Assembly: GCF_030657435.1 (NCBI RefSeq)
Contig: NZ_JAUTWS010000023.1
Span: forward strand, 1-64,000
Reading direction: 5' to 3'
Source: Paracraurococcus lichenis
GTDB taxonomy: Bacteria; Pseudomonadota; Alphaproteobacteria; Acetobacterales; Acetobacteraceae
Length of the DNA stretch: 64,000 nucleotides
The translations under genes and the position numbers were made by a program. The notes under the pieces were generated by a model. It saw only the letters and a program-made list of their open reading frames with translations, did not search any database and was not told the DNA's origin. Below are positions 58,735-64,000 of the stretch, one piece after another. How positions within the stretch are numbered: position 1 is the stretch's first letter; each line of letters opens with the position of its first letter.

Positions 58735-59307
58735 CTAGCGCGCCGGCGCCGCGAGGTTGTTCGGATCGAGCCCGAGCGCCTGCGCCGTCACCGGGTTGAC
58801 CTGCCCCGTCGCCTGCAGCCCGCGGCCCTGCTGGAAGCGCTCGATCGCCGACTGCGTCTCGGCGCCCCAGGTCCCGTCCACCTCGCCCTTGTAGAAGCCG
58901 AGGCCCTTCAGCCGCCCCTGCAGGTTGCGCACCGCCGCCGGGCTCAGCGGCTCGGTCGCCATCGCCGCCGGCGTGCCGGGCGCCGGACCGGCGCCGGGGC
59001 CGGCCGCCAGCAATTGCGAGGGGCTGAGGCCGAGCGTCGCCGCCGTCGCCGGGTTGAGCTGCGGCGAGGCGACCAGCCCATGCGTCATCTGGAAGCGCTC
59101 CAGCGCCGCCTGGCTGTCCGGCCCCCAGACGCCGTCCGCCTTGCCCGTATAGGCGCCGGCCTGGCGCAGCTTCTCCTGCACCTGCGTCACCGCGGCCGGC
59201 GCCAGCGGCTGGATGTAGAGCAGCGAGGGCGCCTGCTGCGACAGGGCGGGCGCCGAGAGCAGCGCCGCGACCGCGAGCGGCGCGAGCCAGGTTGCGCGAT
59301 GACGCAT
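58735..59307 (-). CDS. Exported protein with two peptidoglycan-binding domains
   Basis: 190 residues. A signal peptide (WLAPLAVAALLSAPALSQQA, cut near residue 23) is followed by two PG_binding_1-type repeats: LRQAGAYTGKADGVWGPDSQ (about residues 48-67) and LKGLGFYKGEVDGTWGAETQ (about 134-153), each continuing with an aromatic-containing helix (AALERFQ and AIERFQQG). No catalytic domain is attached. It likely binds the cell wall in the periplasm. AAAGGA precedes the ATG. Confidence 0.92.
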   Translation of the reverse strand: MRHRATWLAPLAVAALLSAPALSQQAPSLLYIQPLAPAAVTQVQEKLRQAGAYTGKADGVWGPDSQAALERFQMTHGLVASPQLNPATAATLGLSPSQLLAAGPGAGPAPGTPAAMATEPLSPAAVRNLQGRLKGLGFYKGEVDGTWGAETQSAIERFQQGRGLQATGQVNPVTAQALGLDPNNLAAPAR

Positions 59308-59418
59308 GGCGTATCCTTTCCCAACCGTATCCGTGACCATCCGCCGGAACACGCGAAACCCCTCGCGGTTCGGCCCCGAACCGGCTGTGATGCCGCACCG
59401 CATCGGAAGGGGACCGGG

Positions 59419-61371
59419 ATGACGAGAGGGCTGGCGCGCCAGGGGCTGGCGACTTGGCTGGCGGCCTGGCTGGCGATCGGTGGCATCGCGGCGGCGCATC
59501 CGCTGGACCCGCTCACGGGCCCCGAGATCGAGGCGGCGGTCGCCGCGCTGCGCGCCGCCGGCGCGGCGGAGGATGCGACGCGCTTCGTCGCGGTGGACCT
59601 GGTGGAGCCGGCCAAGCCCGTGGTGCTCGCCGGGCAGGCGGCGCCGCGCCGCGCGCATGTCATCCTCCGCCGCGGCATGGCGCTGGCGGAGGCGGAGGTG
59701 GACCTCGCCAGCGGCCGGGTGGACGGGCCGCGGGAGATCGCCGATGCGCAGGGCCCCGTGCTGATCGAGGAATGGGAGACCGCGGCGAAGCTGACCATGG
59801 CGGACCCGGACTGGCAGGCCGCGATGAAGAAGCGCGGCTATACCCGGTTCGAGACGCTGTTCTGCGCCCCGCTGACCGTCGGCTGGTTCGAGACGGCGGA
59901 GGAGCGCGGTCGCCGCCTGCTCCGCGTGCCCTGCTACGAGACGGCGGGCGGCCGCACCACCGTGCATGGGCGCCCGATCGAGGGTCTCTTCGCCATCGTC
60001 GATCTCGGCGAGCGGCGCGTGCTGCGGGTGGTCGACACCGGCGCGGTGCCGGTGCGCGAGGGGCCGGACCGGGTGGAGGAGGCCACCTTCCCCGACCTCC
60101 GTCCCGCCATGAAGCCGGTGCTCCAGTCGGCGCCGCAGGGCGGCAACGTCACGATCAGCGGCCATGAAGTCGCCTGGGACCATTGGCGCTTTCACCTGCG
60201 GCTGGACCGGCGCTTCGGCCCGGTGCTGTCGCTGGCGCGTTGGGCGGAGGGCGGGCGCGAGCGCCTGGTGCTCTACCAGGGCTATGCCTCGGAGATGTTC
60301 GTCCCCTACATGGATGCCTCGGAGGCCTGGTACACGCGCTCCTACATGGATATCGGCGAGTATGGCTTCGGCGCGCTGTCCTCCACGCTGAATGCCGGCA
60401 CCGACTGCCCGGCGCATGCCGCCTTCCTGCCGGCGGTGCTGCCGGGCGACGACGGCAAGCCGCTCGAGGTGCCGGGCGTGCTCTGCATCTTCGAGCGCAA
60501 TACCGGCAATCCCGCCTGGCGCCATGCCGAGATCGTGGACCAGAGCTATGAGGGCCGGCCGGAGGTCGAGCTTGTCGTCCGCAGCATCCCGACCATCGGC
60601 AATTACGACTATGTCGTGGACTGGGTCTTCACCCCGAAGGGCGAGATCCGCATCGATGTCGGCGCGACGGGAATGGATGCCGTCCGCGGCGTCGCCGCGC
60701 GCAGCATGCGCGATGCCGCCGCGGCGGCGGAGGTGACGACCGGCATGCTCATCGCGCCCGGCGCGGTCGGCGTCTGGCACGACCACTACATCTCCTTCCG
60801 CCTCGACCTCGACGTGGACGGGCCGGCGAACAGCTTCCTGCGGGAGCGCCTGGCGCCGCGCCGTGCCGAGGCGGGCACGCCGCGCCGCAGCCTCTGGCAG
60901 CCAGAGCGCATCCCGATGCCGGTGGAAGGGGCGGTCGAGCCGGGCCATGGGCCGGAGATCTGGCGCGTGGTGAACCCGGGCGTGACGACCGCGCTCGGCC
61001 ACAATCCGGGCTACGAGGTGATCCTCGGCCATGGCGCGACCTCCCTGCTCGACCCGGAGGACACGCCGCAGCGCCGCGCCGCCTTCACCGCCGCGCCGCT
61101 CTGGATCACGGCGCATGACCCGGCGGAGAAGCACGCGGCCGGCGCCTGGCCCAACCAGGCGCATGGCGGCGACGGCCTGCCGCGCTTCGCCGCGCGCGGC
61201 CGCGGCATCGAGGATGCGGACCTCGTGGTCTGGGCGACGATGGGCTTCCACCACCTGACGCGGCCGGAGGACTGGCCGGTGCTGCCGACCAAGTGGCACC
61301 GGATCGAGCTGAAGCCCTACGGCTTCTTCACCCGCAACCCGGCGATCACCCTGCGGCGGGAGTTCCGGTAG
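59419..61371 (+). CDS. Periplasmic copper amine oxidase (primary-amine oxidase)
   Basis: 650 residues with a signal peptide (about residues 1-27). The active site is complete: TPQ precursor Tyr396 in GNYDYV, copper ligands His454 and His456 (WHDHY), a third His in GFHHL (His611 or His612), and the catalytic base Asp311 in SYMDIGEYG. It converts primary amines with O2 to aldehyde, ammonia and H2O2. It stands alone; a benzoylformate-decarboxylase-like enzyme follows convergently. Confidence 0.93.
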   Translation: MTRGLARQGLATWLAAWLAIGGIAAAHPLDPLTGPEIEAAVAALRAAGAAEDATRFVAVDLVEPAKPVVLAGQAAPRRAHVILRRGMALAEAEVDLASGRVDGPREIADAQGPVLIEEWETAAKLTMADPDWQAAMKKRGYTRFETLFCAPLTVGWFETAEERGRRLLRVPCYETAGGRTTVHGRPIEGLFAIVDLGERRVLRVVDTGAVPVREGPDRVEEATFPDLRPAMKPVLQSAPQGGNVTISGHEVAWDHWRFHLRLDRRFGPVLSLARWAEGGRERLVLYQGYASEMFVPYMDASEAWYTRSYMDIGEYGFGALSSTLNAGTDCPAHAAFLPAVLPGDDGKPLEVPGVLCIFERNTGNPAWRHAEIVDQSYEGRPEVELVVRSIPTIGNYDYVVDWVFTPKGEIRIDVGATGMDAVRGVAARSMRDAAAAAEVTTGMLIAPGAVGVWHDHYISFRLDLDVDGPANSFLRERLAPRRAEAGTPRRSLWQPERIPMPVEGAVEPGHGPEIWRVVNPGVTTALGHNPGYEVILGHGATSLLDPEDTPQRRAAFTAAPLWITAHDPAEKHAAGAWPNQAHGGDGLPRFAARGRGIEDADLVVWATMGFHHLTRPEDWPVLPTKWHRIELKPYGFFTRNPAITLRREFR

Positions 61372-61404
61372 GGCAGGCCGCGCCGGGCGGATGCGCCGCG
61401 GCCG

Positions 61405-63003
61405 TCAGGCCTTGTGATAGAGGGTCGGGATCGCGGCATCGACCGCGACGTCGACCACCATCGGCCCCTCGTGCCGCAGCGCCGCGGCCAGCGCGTCCGC
61501 GAGCAGCGCCGGGTCCTCCACCCGCAGCCCGGCGCAGCCCATGCCCTGGGCGAGCGCCACGAAGTCGAGGCCGGGCAGGTCGATGCCCGGCACGCCCTCC
61601 GTCCCCAGCACCCGGCTGAAGCTGCGCATGGCACCGTAGCCGCTGTTGTTGAGCACGATGGTGGTGATCGGCAGGGCGTGCTGCGCCGCGGTCCAGAGCG
61701 CCTGGATGGAGTACATCATCGACCCGTCGCCGATGATGGCGCAGATGCGCCGCCCGGGATGGGCGAGGGCGATGCCGACCGAGGCGGGCAGCGAATAGCC
61801 GAGGCCGCCGCTCGTCATGGTGTAGAAGCCGCCCCAGCGACGGATCGGCAGGTGCTGCTGCATCGCGGGGCGGTGGCTCGGCGCCTCCTCCACCACGATC
61901 GCCTCCGCTGGCAGCAGGCGGGAGAGGGCGTGGAACAGGTATTCCGCCGTCATGGGCCGGCTCGCGGCGGGCGGCGCCGGCCGCGCGCGGGGTGGCGGCG
62001 GGGCGCGGTCCGTCGCCGGCAGCAGCGCCGCGAGCGCCGGCAGGGCGAGGCGCAGGCTCCCCTGGATGCCGGTGCCGGTGCCGGCCGCCGCCAGCGCCTC
62101 CCCATCCGGCGTGATCTGGAAGAGCGGCGTGCCCGCGGCAAACAGCGCGCAGTTGCCCGCGACATGGAAGGTGAAGACCGGCGCGCCGAGCACCAGCACC
62201 AGGTCATGCGTGGCGAGGGCCTTCGAGACCGCCGGCGGCGCCGCGGCCAGGTGGCCGGCGAAGAGCGCGTGGTCCTCGGGGAAGGAGAGGCGGGCGCTGA
62301 AGGGGCTGGCCCAGACGGGGGCCCGCAGCGCTTCCGCCAGCGCGACCGCGGCCTCGCCAGCACCCTCGGCATCCACCTCCGGCCCGATCACCAGCACCGG
62401 GTTGCGGGCGGCGGCGAGCGCCTGCGCGCAATCGGCCAGCAGCGCCGGGTCGGGCGCCATGTCCTGGCTGACGCGGCGCGGCGGCAGGGGGTGGGTCGGG
62501 ACGCCCCAGTCGTCGCTCGGGATGGAGACGAAGGTCGGGCCGTGCGGCCGCTGCATGGCGATGTGGAAGGCATGGGCGAGGGCGGCCGGCACGTCCTCGG
62601 CCCGCGCCGGCTCGCAGGACCATTTCACATAGGGCTTCGGGAAGCTGGCGGCGTCCGTCGCGCCGAGGAAGGGGTTGAAGGGCATCAGGCTGCGCGCCTG
62701 CTGCCCCGCGGTGATGACGAGCGGCGCCTGGTTGCGGTAGGCGGTGAAGACATTGCCCAGCGCATGCCCGACGCCGGCCGCCGAATGGAGGTTGCAGAGC
62801 GCGGCGCGGCCGCTCGCGCGGGCATAGCCATCGGCCATGGCGACCACGCTCGCTTCCTGCAGGCCGAGCACGTAGCGGACATCGTTCGGCCAGCGGTCGA
62901 GGAAGCCGAGCTCGGTCGAGCCGGGATTGCCGAAGACGGTGGTCATCCCGCAGTCCCGCAGCAGGTCCATGGTGGCCTGCCGCACCGTCATTCCGTCCGC
63001 CAT
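61405..63003 (-). CDS. mdlC: Thiamine diphosphate-dependent decarboxylase, benzoylformate-decarboxylase-like
   Basis: 532 residues. It has the NPGSTE loop with Ser29, the cofactor-activating Glu50, LHSAAGVGHA with His73, and a His near residue 279 in PVFTFHVAG, matching the Ser/His/His active site of benzoylformate decarboxylase. The ThDP motif begins IIGDGSMMYS (about residue 425) and ends NNSGYGAM. The close relatives acetolactate synthase and oxalyl-CoA decarboxylase lack this Ser/His pair. Probable activity: benzoylformate to benzaldehyde and CO2, or another 2-keto acid. Divergent from a TetR regulator. Confidence 0.88.
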   Translation of the reverse strand: MADGMTVRQATMDLLRDCGMTTVFGNPGSTELGFLDRWPNDVRYVLGLQEASVVAMADGYARASGRAALCNLHSAAGVGHALGNVFTAYRNQAPLVITAGQQARSLMPFNPFLGATDAASFPKPYVKWSCEPARAEDVPAALAHAFHIAMQRPHGPTFVSIPSDDWGVPTHPLPPRRVSQDMAPDPALLADCAQALAAARNPVLVIGPEVDAEGAGEAAVALAEALRAPVWASPFSARLSFPEDHALFAGHLAAAPPAVSKALATHDLVLVLGAPVFTFHVAGNCALFAAGTPLFQITPDGEALAAAGTGTGIQGSLRLALPALAALLPATDRAPPPPRARPAPPAASRPMTAEYLFHALSRLLPAEAIVVEEAPSHRPAMQQHLPIRRWGGFYTMTSGGLGYSLPASVGIALAHPGRRICAIIGDGSMMYSIQALWTAAQHALPITTIVLNNSGYGAMRSFSRVLGTEGVPGIDLPGLDFVALAQGMGCAGLRVEDPALLADALAAALRHEGPMVVDVAVDAAIPTLYHKA

Positions 63004-63096
63004 GGGCGCGCCCTCCGTATTGTCCCCGTGTTCCCCGGAAGCGCACCGGGGCGCAAGGGGGTGGCGCGGCGCGCCGGGCCGCGGCTAAGCTATGGA

Positions 63097-63110
63097 CTAA
63101 CCGGTAGGTA
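63097..63110. promoter_or_regulatory. Probable TetR operator between mdlC and tetR
   Basis: A near-palindrome centred on ACCGGT (63100-63105; CTAACCGGTAGG, flanks partly symmetric) in the 116-base gap between the divergent decarboxylase and TetR genes, ten bases before the TetR start. TetR-type regulators commonly bind such ACCGGT-centred sites. Confidence 0.5.
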
Positions 63111-63119
63111 CATTGCCCG

Positions 63120-63767
63120 ATGCCCGATACGGCACCCGCGCTCCGCCCGCGCCAGCGCGACCCGGAGCAGACGCGCCGCGCCATCCTCGATGCCGCCCTG
63201 GCCGAGTTCGCCGACAAGGGCCTGTCGGGCGCGCGGGTGGACGAGATCGCGGCCCGCACCGCCACCACCAAGCGGATGATCTACTACTACTTCGGCAGCA
63301 AGGAAGGCCTCTACGCCGCGGTGCTGGAGGAGATGTATGGCGGCATCCGCGATGCCGAGCAGGCGCTGGAACTCGACAGCCTCGATCCGGTCGCGGCGAT
63401 GACGCGGCTGGTGGAGGTGACCTTCGACTACCACGCGGCGCATCCGGCCTTCGTCCGCCTGGTCGCGGTGGAGAACATCCACCAGGCGCGGCACCTGCGG
63501 GAGAGCCCGTCCATCAGCGACAGGAACGACGCGGTGATCCGCATGCTGCGCGCGCTGCTCGACCGCGGCGAGCGCGCCGGCGTCTTCCGCGCGCGGGTGG
63601 ACGCGGTGGACCTGCACCTGCTGATCAGCGGCTTCTGCTTCTACCGCGTCTCCAACCGCCACACGCTGCAGGCGATCTTCGGGCGGGACCTGACGGCGCC
63701 CGCGCATGCCGCGGCGCACCGGCGGATGATCGTGGAGGCGGTGCTGGCCTGGCTGCGGCCGGGGTGA
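63120..63767 (+). CDS. TetR/AcrR family transcriptional regulator
   Basis: 215 residues. The N-terminal helix-turn-helix (about residues 20-66: RRAILDAALAEFADKGLSGA, RVDEIAARTATTKRMIYYYF, GSKEGLY) is typical TetR. The C-terminal ligand domain contains TFDYHAAHPAFVRLVAVENI. It probably represses itself and the divergently transcribed decarboxylase, given the palindrome between them. The ATG lies ten bases past the palindrome, so repression by steric block is plausible. Confidence 0.94.
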   Translation: MPDTAPALRPRQRDPEQTRRAILDAALAEFADKGLSGARVDEIAARTATTKRMIYYYFGSKEGLYAAVLEEMYGGIRDAEQALELDSLDPVAAMTRLVEVTFDYHAAHPAFVRLVAVENIHQARHLRESPSISDRNDAVIRMLRALLDRGERAGVFRARVDAVDLHLLISGFCFYRVSNRHTLQAIFGRDLTAPAHAAAHRRMIVEAVLAWLRPG

Positions 63768-63775
63768 GAGAAGAG

Positions 63776-63897
63776 CGGGGAGGAGGTATCCTCCCCGAAC
63801 CCCACCTCTATTTTTCTGAGTCTGCACCCACCGCGCGGCGGCACCCGACTCACAGAAAGCAATGGAGGGGTTTGGGGAGGAAATGCCTTTTCCTCCC
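63776..63897. repeat. Nested long inverted repeat after tetR
   Basis: Two perfect hairpins, 63776-63784 with 63789-63797 (nine base pairs) and 63874-63883 with 63888-63897 (ten base pairs), share the GGGGAGGA/TCCTCCCC stem. The bases between them also form a long imperfect inverted repeat (CCCCGAACCCC... to ...GGGTTTGGGG, and TTCTGAGTC to GACTCACAGAA). The whole about 120-base unit could fold into one large cruciform. It may terminate transcription from both sides or be a mobile-element remnant or REP-like unit. Confidence 0.65.
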
Positions 63898-63914
63898 CGA
63901 TCTTCGGGCGGCTG

Positions 63915-64000
63915 CTACGACGCGCCCGGCATCTCGGCGAAATGCGCCAGCATCCGCTCCGCATCCGGCTCCAGCCCGGAGAAATGCCGGAAGGCGTGCA
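63915..64000 (-). CDS. C-terminal end of a gene leaving the window
   Basis: The last 27 codons of a minus-strand frame (ending LAHFAEMPGAS) with G or C at nearly all third positions, ending in TAG at 63915. The start lies beyond the right edge. The family cannot be recognised from this length. Confidence 0.55.
   Translation of the reverse strand, partial: HAFRHFSGLEPDAERMLAHFAEMPGAS

Noticed and set aside
1..64000. CRISPR arrays, tRNA or rRNA genes, insertion sequences
   Set aside because: No regularly spaced direct repeats, no T-loop/cloverleaf pattern with CCA-end context, no rRNA-like sequence and no transposase-like protein were seen on either strand.

Overview
The window is very GC-rich DNA with densely packed genes and strong G/C preference at third codon positions. 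Gene content points to an alphaproteobacterium, most likely an Acetobacteraceae (Roseomonas-like) member. The supporting signs are a CcrM-type cell-cycle methyltransferase beside rnhB, an sdhC-D-A-B operon, a class I lysyl-tRNA synthetase, a class I PHA synthase, a DUF1285 gene, and a CoA pyrophosphatase / DUF6111 / CCA-transferase operon. There is no rRNA, tRNA, CRISPR array, prophage or insertion sequence, so placement rests on gene families alone.

Region by region. 1-10 kb: TerC membrane protein, a large FtsX-type permease, Bax-inhibitor-1-like protein with a clear promoter and terminator, a DUF1348 protein, a His-rich CDF metal exporter, a zinc alcohol dehydrogenase coupled to a small membrane protein, an oligosaccharide flippase and a TerB protein. 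10-20 kb: DinG-like Fe-S helicase, a secreted protein, a Baeyer-Villiger-type monooxygenase, D-cysteine desulfhydrase, an MFS transporter, a PRC-barrel protein and asd. 20-27 kb: lysyl-tRNA synthetase overlapping an MprF-like gene by GTGA, a NUDIX hydrolase divergent from a short HPF, and phaC. 27-30.4 kb: a three-gene glycan cassette (UDP-GlcNAc 2-epimerase, unknown protein, WecG/TagA transferase) behind an unusual low-GC leader. 30.7-39 kb: a two-subunit molybdenum hydroxylase, ccrM, rnhB, two cupins, a radical SAM protein and a pair of TIGR04283/TIGR04282-type transferases. 39-48 kb: an ankyrin protein, then a six-gene minus-strand block (MoxR, DUF58, DUF4159, HD-hydrolase fragment, large membrane protein, lipoprotein) resembling Bat/MoxR chaperone-type operons. 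48-55 kb: DUF1285, CoA pyrophosphatase-DUF6111-CCA operon, HWE histidine kinase, ABC exporter, SugE-like SMR. 55-64 kb: sdhCDAB with terminator, a peptidoglycan-binding protein, a periplasmic copper amine oxidase, a benzoylformate-decarboxylase-like ThDP enzyme divergent from its probable TetR regulator, and the end of a gene leaving the window.

Most genes are ordinary housekeeping or metabolic genes. The observations most worth a second look are: (1) the lysyl-tRNA synthetase/MprF coupling, in which MprF keeps its membrane half but seems to lack the second half of its synthase domain; (2) a 105-residue remnant of an HD hydrolase held by 4-base overlaps inside the MoxR operon; (3) the uncharacterised protein between the 2-epimerase and the WecG/TagA transferase, and the attenuator-like leader before them; (4) three GANTC sites within 37 bp upstream of ccrM; and (5) intergenic repeat families.
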